From assembly GCA_964408425.1 (NCBI GenBank), contig CAYOZI010000002.1, positions 1-58,997 on the forward strand: 58,997 nucleotides of DNA, in the 5' to 3' direction. The position numbers were made by a program, and so were the translations under genes. The DNA is from UBA10210 sp964408425. GTDB taxonomy: Archaea > Micrarchaeota > Micrarchaeia > Norongarragalinales > Norongarragalinaceae. Below, in pieces: positions 1-9,161 of this stretch. Every line of letters starts with the position of its first letter. The first letter of the stretch is position 1. The notes below the pieces were generated by a model. The model searched no databases. It worked only from the letters and a program-made list of their open reading frames with translations, and had not been told where the DNA came from.

Positions 1-2035
1 GGGAAGCGAGTCGCGCACTCTCGCTTCATTCTGGAACGAAGACGTTTCTTTGAGCTATTATACGATCGAGCACAACCAAAGCGGCAGTTTCGCGAACGAA
101 ACCCCTTGGACTGCGTTTTCTCAATCCAACCAAACGTGGGGGAACAAGAGCTTGACCATAGTCGCTGCCGACGAGGGGAAATTCATTTCCGGAAGAATTT
201 GGGCCAACGACACCGGAGACCTTAAAAACGCCACGTTCTGGCTGGCGAACCTGACGGTATACGAAGTAGCGCCTTCAGTTACAAACGCCCAGCAGAATAC
301 CACGTCAACATCCAACACTACGAATTCAAACACGTTCATTTGCGTCAACGCCACCGAGACGGACGTTGGAGTGGGAATGGACTCCGGCTGGGTGGACGTC
401 ACTTTCCCCAACGGAAGTAATTACAACCTTACTCTCACTCCCAATTCCGGAGACGCTTCCGACTGTGCGGGTGGAGCGAGCGTTTACGACAGGGAAATCC
501 ACGTGGGCTCAACAGGAGGAACGCTTACGCTAAACATGTTTTACGGAAACGACACGCGCGCCAACATCGGCAGGGACGACGTTCACACCAGCCTGCAGGT
601 TACCGTTACCGCGGCTGCGGACCCTGCGGAGTTGAAAGTCGCGCAATTCCGCTTGTGGAGAAACCCGACCGACATCATAGGAAACGGGTCGGTGGACCCG
701 GCGGTTTACGATTTTCTCGCGTGCAACGTTTCCAGTTCGTTCGGGAATAACATCGGAAGCGGGGAAACGTGCAACAGCACTTCGCCGGGAACTGCTTACC
801 GGGCGGAAATAAGGTATTGCAACGACGGGCCTTCCGGAGCCACGCCCGTCTCGTTTACGACTGCAAACCACATTTCCCTCAGCTCCCAATTCATCGGTTC
901 GCTGACCGACTGCGGGTCTGGAGACAATGGAACTTCTTGGACTGGAACCGGTTGCGCGTCATACACGGGTTCGGACGGCTTGCCGGTGGTTGAAATAACC
1001 GGAAACACGGTCATTCCTGCCGGAGACGGTTCAACTCGGACGGACACGAACTGCGATTATTACGCGTATCGTTTCAATACCGGAAACCCAGATTGGATTG
1101 TGACGGACATTACAACTGCAAACGCCACGGGCGCTACCAGCGGCTCCGACCCGACGAGCGGAAGCTTCAACGTCAACACTACGTACAGCGAAACCGCCTT
1201 CGCGTTATTCTACCCTTCTTCCGGTTGCACGGTTGGAAACGGCAGTGAAGGGAGAGTACGCCCGCGTTATTACAACGAAACGGTGGATGCTGACGGAACT
1301 TGTGGAGGGTACGAAATTCAAGCTTGCGACCCTCAATTGGCCGTAGACGGCGGTTGGAACGACAGCAACTCGTACGCCATTTCAGGAGGATCTCCGATAC
1401 CGGGCGACGTTTACTATAATTTCACGGGAGTGAACGGAGAGCAAGGAGCAGTATATTGGACTTACAAGACTACTGGAACAGCTACGTTGAACGTTTGGGA
1501 TTGGACTGACGGCAGGTGGGAAATTCTCGACAGCGGAACCGACGCTAGCATTACCACGAGGGCGATTGCAATTCCCGGAGGCCAGGATTACGTGTCGCCT
1601 TACGGCGCGTTAAACCTCACGCAAAACTCCAGCGACGCGGGCGCCAACAACCTGTTCGACGTTTATTACGACGGAAACCACACGGACAAGTGCGCCAAGT
1701 GTTTTTTCACGACCGTCAACCCCAACGCGAAGAACGTCGCGTGCGAAGGGCAGACGGGCGGTGGTTTGAGCGGAACGTCTTTCTTCGACTTGCAGAATCT
1801 GGGAAGCGTGATTGAAGATTGGAAAGTGTTCATCGATTCCGCAATGCCCACGGGAATAGACTTTTTCATCAACGACTCAAGCTCAACCCACGTCACCCTA
1901 TCCACCACCCCCCAGACGTTCAACTCCAGCATCGAGTTTTTCGAACACGCTTACGCCTGGGCTTGGGCAAACTTCACGAACGTCGGCGCAAGCACCAACG
2001 AAAGAAAAATTACAAGCAACACGTCCTGGAAATAA
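1..2035 (+). CDS. Secreted/surface protein rich in N-glycosylation sequons, 5' end outside window
   Basis: The frame is open from base 2 to the TAA at 2035, so the true start lies left of the window; the TTG at 50 is not a convincing start because coding continues upstream. The visible ~677 residues are rich in Asn, Thr, Ser, Gly and Cys and contain about 30 N-X-S/T sequons (for example NQT, NKS, NAT, NLT, NTT, NSS). No membrane anchor is visible at the C-terminus, which ends NTSWK. Composition fits an exported surface protein modified by the AglB system encoded in this window. I recognise no family. Export is inferred from composition only, since the signal peptide region is missing. Confidence 0.6.
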   Translation, partial: GSESRTLASFWNEDVSLSYYTIEHNQSGSFANETPWTAFSQSNQTWGNKSLTIVAADEGKFISGRIWANDTGDLKNATFWLANLTVYEVAPSVTNAQQNTTSTSNTTNSNTFICVNATETDVGVGMDSGWVDVTFPNGSNYNLTLTPNSGDASDCAGGASVYDREIHVGSTGGTLTLNMFYGNDTRANIGRDDVHTSLQVTVTAAADPAELKVAQFRLWRNPTDIIGNGSVDPAVYDFLACNVSSSFGNNIGSGETCNSTSPGTAYRAEIRYCNDGPSGATPVSFTTANHISLSSQFIGSLTDCGSGDNGTSWTGTGCASYTGSDGLPVVEITGNTVIPAGDGSTRTDTNCDYYAYRFNTGNPDWIVTDITTANATGATSGSDPTSGSFNVNTTYSETAFALFYPSSGCTVGNGSEGRVRPRYYNETVDADGTCGGYEIQACDPQLAVDGGWNDSNSYAISGGSPIPGDVYYNFTGVNGEQGAVYWTYKTTGTATLNVWDWTDGRWEILDSGTDASITTRAIAIPGGQDYVSPYGALNLTQNSSDAGANNLFDVYYDGNHTDKCAKCFFTTVNPNAKNVACEGQTGGGLSGTSFFDLQNLGSVIEDWKVFIDSAMPTGIDFFINDSSSTHVTLSTTPQTFNSSIEFFEHAYAWAWANFTNVGASTNERKITSNTSWK

Positions 2036-2051
2036 AAAGTAGGAGAGGTAG

Positions 2052-3374
2052 CTAGTAAGCGCGCGTGAACCGGGTTGGCGAAGAGCTTCTCTCGCGGCGT
2101 TCTTGGTACTCGCCGGAAGGCCTGCGTCTTGCTCCTCCAGCTCCTCCACCGCGCCTGTCGTCAAAACGCCTTCCGCCACCGCCGCCGTAACGCCTGCCGC
2201 CTCCTCCGAAACTACGCCCTCCCCTGTTTCTCTCTTCAAAAGCATGGTCCATTTTTGGTGCGGGAAGGTTTTCAGGCAGGAATTTTTCCTCGAGCGTCTT
2301 GCCCATCAATCGTTCTATCTGGCCAAGGGTTCCTTGCTCGTCGGAATAACAAAGCGTCACCGCCTCTCCCACCGCGTGCATTCTCCCCGTCCTTCCAATG
2401 CGGTGGATGTAATTGTTTATGTCGTACGGAAGTTCGTAGTTGAAAACGTGGGATATTTTCTCAACGTGAATCCCCCTTGAAGCGACGTCCGTAGCCACAA
2501 GAAGGTTGCTTTTCCCGTCCTTGAACGCCTGCATGATGCGAGTGCGCTGAGGCTGGGTCAAATCGCCGTGCAACCCCTCCCCCCTCACGCCGTTGTGGTT
2601 CAATTGCCGCGCCAATTCCTGAACCCTTCTCTTTGTCCGGCAGAAAATCAAAGCCCGTTCCGGCTTTATTTCATTCAGCAAATACAACAACGCGCTCAAC
2701 TTTCTTCCCGGCCGTACCAAATAGAAAGATTGCTTTACGCCCTGGGCGCTCTTGTCTTCCGAAATTAACTTTACGTGTTGCGGATAGCGCATGTGTTTTC
2801 GAGCCAAGCTCATGATTTCGCTAGGCAAGTCTACGCAAAACAGCAAAACCTGTTTTTTCTGGGGGGTGTAAGACATTATTTTCTCGACGTCCCGAACAAA
2901 CCCCATGGCCAGCATAACATCCGCCTCGTCCAAAACAAACGTCTGGACTTTGGAAAGATCGAGAGCCCGGTGGTCTATCAAATCAATGATTCTTCCGGGC
3001 GTTCCGACGACGATTTGAACGCCCCGTTGCAAAAGGTCGATCTGCCGCTCTATCCCCGTTCCCCCGTACGCGACGAGAATCCGTCCGGGGCAGTACTTCC
3101 CTATTTTCTTGAAGTCGGTGCCCACCTGGATGGCCAGTTCGCGCGTCGGAACCAAAACAATGGCTTGAACGAAGGGCTTCAGGGGCTTGGTGGAAATGTC
3201 GTGAAGAATGGGAATGGCGAAAGCCGCGGTTTTTCCGGTTCCGGTCCTCGCTTGCGCTATCAAATCCTCTCCCTGCAGAATGAAGGGAATCGCCGCGTGC
3301 TGGACTTCAGTCAGTTCTTGGAATCCGATTTCCGCCAGCGCTTTGGAAACGGGTTCGCTGAATTTCAATTGCAT
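2052..3374 (-). CDS. DEAD-box RNA helicase with RGG-rich tail
   Basis: 440 residues, cytoplasmic ATP-dependent RNA remodelling. Visible motifs: Q-motif glutamine at ~25, ARTGTGKT (42-49, Walker A), VPTREL (~75-80), GTPGR (~124-128), DEAD (149-152), FCRTKR (~244-249), ATDVASRG (~294-301) and HRIGRTGR (324-331). The usual motif III Ser-Ala-Thr is replaced by Cys-Val-Asp (180-182), although flanking motifs are intact. From ~383 the tail is Gly/Arg-rich (GGRSFGGGGRRYGGGGG type), typical of an RNA-binding extension. Start ATG at 3372-3374; a TATA-like tatatt lies ~35 bp upstream on this strand. A divergent gene starts at 3486. Confidence 0.93.
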   Translation of the reverse strand: MQLKFSEPVSKALAEIGFQELTEVQHAAIPFILQGEDLIAQARTGTGKTAAFAIPILHDISTKPLKPFVQAIVLVPTRELAIQVGTDFKKIGKYCPGRILVAYGGTGIERQIDLLQRGVQIVVGTPGRIIDLIDHRALDLSKVQTFVLDEADVMLAMGFVRDVEKIMSYTPQKKQVLLFCVDLPSEIMSLARKHMRYPQHVKLISEDKSAQGVKQSFYLVRPGRKLSALLYLLNEIKPERALIFCRTKRRVQELARQLNHNGVRGEGLHGDLTQPQRTRIMQAFKDGKSNLLVATDVASRGIHVEKISHVFNYELPYDINNYIHRIGRTGRMHAVGEAVTLCYSDEQGTLGQIERLMGKTLEEKFLPENLPAPKMDHAFEERNRGGRSFGGGGRRYGGGGGRRFDDRRGGGAGGARRRPSGEYQERRERSSSPTRFTRAY

Positions 3375-3399
3375 GTTCTAAAACCAATTCTCTAAAAAA

Positions 3400-3464
3400 A
3401 GTCTTAATATACTATGCAAAAGGCGGTTAATAAAAGCAAGTCCACTCGGAAAATTCTTTAAGGC
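3400..3464. promoter_or_regulatory. Divergent promoter region between helicase and TraB-like gene
   Basis: The intergenic stretch 3375-3485 separates divergent genes. On the minus strand a tatatt box near 3404-3412 sits ~35 bp from the helicase start. On the plus strand ctttaa near 3456-3462 sits ~25-30 bp before ATG 3486, which would give a leaderless or nearly leaderless mRNA. TATA calls are by eye. Confidence 0.35.
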
Positions 3465-3485
3465 TGGAAATCGTAAAGGCTAATC

Positions 3486-4164
3486 ATGACAGGATTTCTC
3501 AAACGGTTTTTTGAGCCTAAAAAACGCAAAATTACCATAATAGGAATTTCCCACGAGGTCGACTCCGAAGTCCTGCAAACGGTCATCGATGAAATCCATC
3601 GTCCGGGCGTTTCCGCTACTTTAGTGGATAGAAAAGAACGTAAAGCCGGGGATGAAAGTCGGTTTGGAGTTGACCGACAAGGAAACAGAGGATGAAAGCG
3701 TTTTCAGCCGATACTCTAAAGCCATTCAGGCTAAAGGCGGGATTACGACCAGGCTGGACAGCCGGATAGGCAATACAGCCGCGGTTAGGATTTGGAAGGA
3801 AAACCATGACTTATGGCTAAGCCAGCTTGACCGGCAATTGAGGGGAATGTACGTACAACGCTATCCGAAAGAAGAGTTGAAGCGGGAACGCAATATAGAG
3901 TTGATGACATTGTTGCGAAGCAAATTCATGCTTGAAAAAATACTCCGTGAAGGGCTTGACGCGGCGATAATCGGATCCCACCATGCCGAGGATATTCACG
4001 GGCTTGCGCCAAAGGAAGTCAAGCGGGCCATTCAAGTGAAATACCACACCAAGGAACTGCACTGGCTCAGCAGCCTCGGCGGAAGGCTGCGGAAGATTGA
4101 CGTTCCCAGAAGGAAAAAAATAAGGGAAATGTTCAAACGGGTAAAACTGCCGTTAACTGCATGA
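3486..4164 (+). pseudogene. TraB/PrgY-like protein broken by one frameshift (gene remnant or sequencing error)
   Basis: Frame 3486-3695 begins MTGFLKRFFEPKK and reads IGISHEVDSEVLQTVIDEI, resembling the N-terminal strand-helix of TraB/PrgY-like proteins. The continuation lies in the next frame, running to the stop at 4162-4164 and including PGMKVGLELTD and DAAIIGSHHAEDI. Ignoring one base near 3625-3632 joins them as SATLVIEKNVKPGMKVGLEL, a smooth helix-strand pattern, giving a ~225-residue protein. ATG 3652 could be an internal start, but it would drop the conserved front. The family call rests on the GISH and GSHH-type histidine motifs and is tentative. It converges with the next gene, 3 bp apart. 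Confidence 0.5.
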
Positions 4165-4167
4165 CGG

Positions 4168-5508
4168 TTAGGAAATCTTGCAAGTTCCGGTGACGCAAGA
4201 GTACGTCTGGTTTTCGGTGTTGAAGTCCGAACAGTTTTTCTCTTGGCCTAAAGCGTCAGTTCCCGAGCAAAAGTTTTCAAGCAGGACTACGGTGTCAAGG
4301 CAAGCGTCGGAGTGGTTGTAGGATCCTCCGTTCGCAAAGCCGTAAGTCGCCCCTCCGGTAAAGTAGTCCAAGCCATTATCCGAGTCAGAGCAAGAGTCTG
4401 GCTGCGGGGATGGAGTGGGAGTAGGGGAAGGTGATGGAGATGGAGACGGGGTGGGTGTTACTGAAGGAATGCATTGAAAAGCCGCTTGGCAACCGCCTCC
4501 TAAGCAACCTGTAACGTTAGCAACCAAATCGGTTCCGCACGAGTCTGGAGGAAGCGCCATGCACGTGTTCAAATTATCAGCATAACAACATCCCGTTCCG
4601 GTGAAAACGCATTGCGGAGTCGGAGAGGGGGTTGGAGTGGGAGTGGGTGTCGTTGACGGAGTTGGAAACGCGCCGGAGCCTTGGCATTTGAAGCAAGAAT
4701 TGGCGTCGCCCCCGCACGCGTAACTAGCTAGCACTACGCAATCCCGCGCCGGCCCAACTTCTTTAGTCAAGCACTCGAAGTCTTCCGGACACTCCGGTTT
4801 CTTGACTGCAATTGCATTCACCGGAACCTGGCCGGTGGTTTCCGTGCTGGCGCCGATTTCCTTCAAAACGTCTTTCGTTACAAAACAAGAGTCTCGCGAT
4901 TGGGCTACTTGCCAAAAGTCCGACGAGTCTGATTTAAAGCAAACGTACGTTGCAACCAACTCACCGCCAGAAAGCTGGCGGAACAGGTAAATCGTGCGAA
5001 TCGGTTGGGTAAAGTCTTTCACTATGCTCGAGCCGACGAGTTTCTTGTGCGAAGAAAATTGGGTCTTGCTCGCAACAATGTTTTGTTGAGCCGAATCGAA
5101 TTCGTTTAATAATGCGTTTTCCAGCATGCGTTCGGAGCCGCGAGAGCCTTCGACTTTAATCCACTCTTCCTTCATGGATCCCTGCGAAACGGCGGTGGCC
5201 GCAGATTCCTGGGAAACTTCAGCTTCACTATCGCGATTTTTCAATATGACGATTCCGTACGTAACCGTGATTTCCTCGCCCGGCGCGGCTATCTGGTCGG
5301 CCCACGCCCTGGCTGTCGAGGGGGTTTCGGATACGGTAAACTTTGCGGCGTACAAAACTTCAACGTCGTCAAAAGAATACGCCAGTTTCTGCTCGCCCCC
5401 GTCGAAAAGCAGGGCGGTGATGGGCGGGGAAAAATTTAATTTCGCGTTTGCCGCCAGGAAGGTTATTGCGACCAGCGCCAGGAGAACAAGCAAGATTTTG
5501 AAATTCAT
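4168..5508 (-). CDS. Exported Cys-rich protein with Pro/Thr/Ser linkers
   Basis: 446 residues. The N-terminus MNFKILLVLLALVAITFLA is a clear signal peptide or N-terminal anchor. Residues ~25-260 form one globular domain; two PTPTPSPTP-type linkers (~285-300 and ~350-370) flank a cysteine-rich segment. The C-terminal ~75 residues hold a CSDSDNGLDY motif with spaced cysteines, of the kind seen as extracellular repeats in archaeal surface proteins. Several sequons (NVT, NHS, NCS, NQT) are present. Disulphides and glycosylation are inferred. Function unknown. It is followed on the same strand, upstream, by a small lipoprotein gene with similar linkers. Confidence 0.7.
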   Translation of the reverse strand: MNFKILLVLLALVAITFLAANAKLNFSPPITALLFDGGEQKLAYSFDDVEVLYAAKFTVSETPSTARAWADQIAAPGEEITVTYGIVILKNRDSEAEVSQESAATAVSQGSMKEEWIKVEGSRGSERMLENALLNEFDSAQQNIVASKTQFSSHKKLVGSSIVKDFTQPIRTIYLFRQLSGGELVATYVCFKSDSSDFWQVAQSRDSCFVTKDVLKEIGASTETTGQVPVNAIAVKKPECPEDFECLTKEVGPARDCVVLASYACGGDANSCFKCQGSGAFPTPSTTPTPTPTPSPTPQCVFTGTGCCYADNLNTCMALPPDSCGTDLVANVTGCLGGGCQAAFQCIPSVTPTPSPSPSPSPTPTPSPQPDSCSDSDNGLDYFTGGATYGFANGGSYNHSDACLDTVVLLENFCSGTDALGQEKNCSDFNTENQTYSCVTGTCKIS

Positions 5509-5526
5509 TCAAACCACGTCGTTTTT

Positions 5527-5739
5527 TCAAGCCAATGCTTTTTCAACCGCCTCTTCAATCTTTCCACCTGGATAGACGGCCGGAGTTGGGGTGGAAGCGA
5601 CAGTCGGCGTGGGAGTTGCCGTAACTACGGGGGTAGGCGTGGAAGTTGGGGTTGGAGTCGACTGCGGTCCTCCGCCTAGGCAACCGGCTAACAAAAGCGA
5701 AACTAAAAACAAGGTAAAAGCTAAAACAAGGGTTTTCAC
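5527..5739 (-). CDS. Small lipoprotein with Pro/Thr-rich linker
   Basis: 70 residues from GTG at 5739, preceded by a GGAGGGG ribosome-binding site 5 nt upstream; a longer ATG start at 5763 would place that site inside the gene. The N-terminus has a hydrophobic stretch ending in a lipobox (LLAGC), then GGG and a TPTPTSTPTP-type spacer, then a short helical end KIEEAVEKALA. It is probably a membrane-anchored tether or short surface peptide. It lies 18 bp upstream of the secreted Cys-rich gene and probably shares its transcript. No enzymatic domain. Confidence 0.6.
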   Translation of the reverse strand: MKTLVLAFTLFLVSLLLAGCLGGGPQSTPTPTSTPTPVVTATPTPTVASTPTPAVYPGGKIEEAVEKALA

Positions 5740-5797
5740 GAGCGCCCCTCCACGTAAAAACAATTGTTTAAGGGTTTAAATAGATGAAAATCGGGAG

Positions 5798-5872
5798 TGC
5801 TCCAAACGGGATTCGAACCCGTGTTGCCGGCTTGAGAAGCCGACGTCCTGGACCGAGCTAGACGATTGGAGC
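5798..5872 (-). tRNA. tRNA-Glu (CTC)
   Basis: Read on the minus strand: acceptor GCTCCAA pairs with TTGGAGC, discriminator A, no encoded CCA. The anticodon arm is TCGGC-TTCTCAA-GCCGG with anticodon CTC (decodes GAG). The T-arm is ACGGG-TTCGAAT-CCCGT, fully canonical. 75 nt, no intron, unlike the other three tRNAs in this window. Confidence 0.93.
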
Positions 5873-5928
5873 AACAAGAAAACTTTGCACGCGCGCATTA
5901 AAAAAACCTTTTCGAGTAAAGAACCAGT

Positions 5929-6612
5929 ATGAAGAAAGCGAAAGAGAAGAAACTCGTCATTTTCGATTTCGACGGGGTGATTTGGGATTCAGTCGCAGTG
6001 CACAGCCTTGCTTACAGAAGGGTTTTCAAGTTTTTCGGGAAAAACTACCCGCCCGAAAACAACGCCGGATTCAGAAAGTGGTACGACTCGCGCTGGGAGA
6101 ACAATTACTTCAAAAGCGGTTTTTCCAAAAAGGAAATGAGGCGAGCGGAAGGAAAGTACTGGGAGTTTTTCGACTACGGCAAGTCCAAGCCTTTTAAGGG
6201 CATCGGCAGGGTTTTGGAAAAATTCAGGTCGGAGGGATTCGTTCTTTCTATAGTATCCACCACTCCCGACGGTTTGATTAGAAAGTGCTTGAGGAAAGCG
6301 GGGTTGGAAAAACATTTCAAACTCATTATCGGAGGGAAGAAGAAAAGCAGCAAGGTCGAGGAAATCGCGTTCGTCTTGAAAAAACTCGGCGTGAAAAAAC
6401 AAAACGCAGTCATGGTCGGAGATACGCCTGCCGACATAGAGGGGGCGAAGGCTAACGGGTTGAAAAACATAGGCGTGGCTTTCGGGTGGAGCCCCGAATC
6501 CAGGATAAGGAAGGCGAAACCCGGCGCTATCGCCAAAAAACCGCGGGAAATAACCGCCCTCTTGAAAAAAAATCATGGAAGGGTAAAAAAACCTTTTTTA
6601 GAAGGGCTTTAA
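5929..6612 (+). CDS. HAD-superfamily phosphatase (phosphoglycolate phosphatase-like)
   Basis: 227 residues. Motif I FDFDGV at ~12-17 supplies the nucleophile and acid/base aspartates; motif II is the STT near residue 108; the lysine-containing region GGKKKSSK supplies motif III; motif IV MVGDTPADIEGA supplies the Mg2+-binding aspartates. A helical cap sits between motifs I and II. Family members remove phosphate from small metabolites; the substrate cannot be read from sequence. Lys-rich C-terminus. It lies alone between tRNA-Glu and a large unknown gene. Confidence 0.85.
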   Translation: MKKAKEKKLVIFDFDGVIWDSVAVHSLAYRRVFKFFGKNYPPENNAGFRKWYDSRWENNYFKSGFSKKEMRRAEGKYWEFFDYGKSKPFKGIGRVLEKFRSEGFVLSIVSTTPDGLIRKCLRKAGLEKHFKLIIGGKKKSSKVEEIAFVLKKLGVKKQNAVMVGDTPADIEGAKANGLKNIGVAFGWSPESRIRKAKPGAIAKKPREITALLKKNHGRVKKPFLEGL

Positions 6613-6637
6613 ATTTTTGCCTGCGGATTTTTAGTTT

Positions 6638-8626
6638 ATGGAAAGACCGGGGCGCTACGGCACCATCCAAACAGGGCCCAGAAAGATCATTATCGACCAC
6701 GAGGATTTCTGGAACAGCCCGTTCGGAGTAGAGTATGAACAAACTATGAAGCGCGAAATTTGGAAAGACCGGCGTTTGAGCGAAGCGGAGAAAACCAGGC
6801 TTTTGAAACTTGCCAAGGAAACCCTGTCTAAATTTACCAGGAAAGGAAAGCTGGACAACGTCGATACCCTGTCCCGCCTTACCGGCGGGGTGTTAGACCA
6901 CGTTTTGAACTACCATAATGCAGGTTTCACTCTTGACAACGCCTTGGAAAAAGGAAGGAAGGACGTTGCAGAATTGATTAGGAGAAACGGCGGCAAGCCG
7001 CTGTACTGGTTTGGAAACGCGATTAACGAGTTCAACCACAGGGTTAGCGGGAAAGGCAGCCTTCTTCACGGGAGGGTGGAACTGCAGGCTTTCGCGCAAA
7101 CTTACGCCAAATACTATTCCCAAGAGTACGACGTTGACGGGAGGGAATTGAGAAAGTACTTGTCTAATTTTTTTGATGATGAGAGCCGAATCCGAACGTG
7201 GACGAACCGGTTTAACGGCAGGATAAGCATTCAAACAATCGCGGAATTCAGGGATTACTTGAGGGACGCGGGGATTCCTGAATTCAAGAAAAATCCGCCC
7301 GTCTTGCGCACTCTGGCCGTCACTCCCAGTTACATCAGGATTTTTTTCGACGAGCTTACGGATAGGAAGAAAGTCGAAACGGCTTTGAACGTGTTTTTGA
7401 AGAGCGGCGGGAGGCTGCGTTTCACCAGGCAATTCGTCGCGAGCGCTGAAAAAGGCAGGCTGAACCCCGAGGAAGCGCTGAAGGAAATCTCGAAAATAGA
7501 GTTGGAGGAAAAGGAATGGGACGGTTTTGAAAACGCGTTTTTGGAAATGCTCAAGCAAGGCGTGAAAACTAACGCGAAAGACTACGTCTCCCTTTTCAGG
7601 CTGGGCAAACGCCCGTTCCTTCGAGACGCGCCTTACGATTTTCTAGCCAGAAACGCGCGGCTGGACGAGAATTCGTTGAGGAAAACGTGGATGCTGGTCA
7701 AGCGCGGGGTGAGAGAGCAAACCGCGAGAACTGCGGCAACTTCGGGAAGCCCCATGCCCGGAACGGGTTTGCTGAAGTTTGCAGACTCGCTTCAATCGTA
7801 CCCGCTGGAAAACGTTATTTCCCTTTCACGCGACCACCCGGGAGACGAGGAGAAGGTAAAAAGAATAGTGCGATTGCACCAGGCGCTGGATTCCGTCGCA
7901 AAGCACGAGAAAAACTTTCTGCTGGCGAGGGCGGTGGAAAACGCCTTGCCCGCCAGACACGTGAGTGAAATCACCAAAAACCCGGCGGCCATAGCGAAAC
8001 ACGCTTCCGGAGAAAATGCCGATAAGCTTCTTCATGCGATCGTCGATGACGATCTTCTTTTCAACCACTTGCACGGGCTGGTCGACAGGTTTTCAGCTAA
8101 AAAGCTTGGCGAAACAGGGCAGCATGGTTTCGGCGAGGAGATTGCAGAGCCTGACCAAAAACGAAGGCGTTCCAAACACAACAATTTCCAGGCTGTTGAA
8201 AACGGCGGGCGTGAAGAGAAGGAAAAAACGCACGACGATCGGATGGCGGAAATAAGAAAAACGGTCGTAGCGCCTTGGGTGAGGGAAAGCGATCCCAGGG
8301 TCAATCCGCACGTGGTTCACGCCATACTCGAGGAATTGTGGTTCGGAAAGGGGGTTCACTACGGCGGGCATTACTTGAGCAAGGCGAAACTGAAGAAAAA
8401 CACCACCCGAGTTTTGATGACTAAAGTCAAAATGAGGTTCCAGCCCACTGAATTCGAAAGCGCGTTGAAATGGCTGGTCGAACGCAACCTGGTCGAGGAA
8501 GCGAAGGTTCACGAGGGCAACGTCGTTTCTTATTCCCTCTCCACGCCGACCAAAGGAACTTCGGAAAACGAGATTTTCCAGGCGTTTTCAAAAGCCAAGC
8601 GCGCGGCCAAGCATTACAACGGATGA
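6638..8626 (+). CDS. Unrecognised large helical protein
   Basis: 662 residues, no family recognised. ATG at 6638 lies 25 bp after the HAD gene. The sequence is charged (Lys, Arg, Glu) and predominantly helical by eye, with no transmembrane segment, signal peptide, Walker box or cysteine cluster. A low-complexity charged linker (ending EENGGREEKEKTHDD-like) at ~525-545 separates a ~520-residue body from a ~115-residue C-terminal part containing a helix pattern (ESALKWLVERNLVEEAKV) that looks like a winged-helix unit. DNA or RNA binding is only a guess. The gene ends 4 bp from a convergent hydrolase gene. Confidence 0.75.
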   Translation: MERPGRYGTIQTGPRKIIIDHEDFWNSPFGVEYEQTMKREIWKDRRLSEAEKTRLLKLAKETLSKFTRKGKLDNVDTLSRLTGGVLDHVLNYHNAGFTLDNALEKGRKDVAELIRRNGGKPLYWFGNAINEFNHRVSGKGSLLHGRVELQAFAQTYAKYYSQEYDVDGRELRKYLSNFFDDESRIRTWTNRFNGRISIQTIAEFRDYLRDAGIPEFKKNPPVLRTLAVTPSYIRIFFDELTDRKKVETALNVFLKSGGRLRFTRQFVASAEKGRLNPEEALKEISKIELEEKEWDGFENAFLEMLKQGVKTNAKDYVSLFRLGKRPFLRDAPYDFLARNARLDENSLRKTWMLVKRGVREQTARTAATSGSPMPGTGLLKFADSLQSYPLENVISLSRDHPGDEEKVKRIVRLHQALDSVAKHEKNFLLARAVENALPARHVSEITKNPAAIAKHASGENADKLLHAIVDDDLLFNHLHGLVDRFSAKKLGETGQHGFGEEIAEPDQKRRRSKHNNFQAVENGGREEKEKTHDDRMAEIRKTVVAPWVRESDPRVNPHVVHAILEELWFGKGVHYGGHYLSKAKLKKNTTRVLMTKVKMRFQPTEFESALKWLVERNLVEEAKVHEGNVVSYSLSTPTKGTSENEIFQAFSKAKRAAKHYNG

Positions 8627-8630
8627 AAAA

Positions 8631-9161
8631 TCAGAAAACGCTTTTAATGTCTTTCAAAAGCATCGGGAATTTCACGTATTCAGCGGAAAGCCCGAAATGC
8701 TCCGCATTGTGCACTAGCATCATTTTCGTTCCCAGCTTTTCCGCCAGTTCCCGACCTTTCTCCACGGGAATGTACGGGTCGTTGTCGCTCTGGTAGACAA
8801 AAAACTTTCCGCAGTTTTCGATTATTTTTTTCCAGTCGAACGGTTTTTTCACGAAACTCGCGATCAAAGGAGTGAAAAGAGGATTTTTTATATCCGAACA
8901 AAACCCGGCGACGATAAAAGCTCCTTTGATTTTCACGTCTATCTGCTCCAAAACCCTTAGCACCATCGGACCGCCAATGCTCCGTCCCATTATCACCGTG
9001 TCTTCGTCAAAATCCTTCAAGTAAGGCTTTGCCACATTCAGCCAAGTGTCCACATTTTGCCCCAGCGGGGTGGGAAACTGTGGGATCGTAACGACAAAAC
9101 CGTCTTTCTCCAATTCTTTTTCCAGCCACGGGAAGAAGGTTTCGGAAGGGTTTCCGCCCGT
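8631..9161 (-). CDS. RBBP9/YdeN-like serine alpha/beta hydrolase, N-terminus lost in gap
   Basis: Coding continues from the stop at 8631 to the edge of the N-run at 9162. In-frame codons upstream of the TTG at 9113 read TGGNPSETFFPWLEKE, matching the conserved GxGGNPxxxWxPWL front of RBBP9-type hydrolases, so roughly 10 residues are missing. The nucleophile elbow is GRSIGG, the acid lies in SDNDPYIP and the catalytic histidine in NAEHFG. Small cytosolic esterase family, substrate unknown. TTG 9113 is not the true start. Confidence 0.82.
   Translation of the reverse strand, partial: TGGNPSETFFPWLEKELEKDGFVVTIPQFPTPLGQNVDTWLNVAKPYLKDFDEDTVIMGRSIGGPMVLRVLEQIDVKIKGAFIVAGFCSDIKNPLFTPLIASFVKKPFDWKKIIENCGKFFVYQSDNDPYIPVEKGRELAEKLGTKMMLVHNAEHFGLSAEYVKFPMLLKDIKSVF

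Noticed and set aside
4425..4660. Pro/Thr-coding GGAGTGGG-like repeats as a DNA repeat array
   Set aside because: They are the codons of PTPTPSP-type linkers in a real gene.
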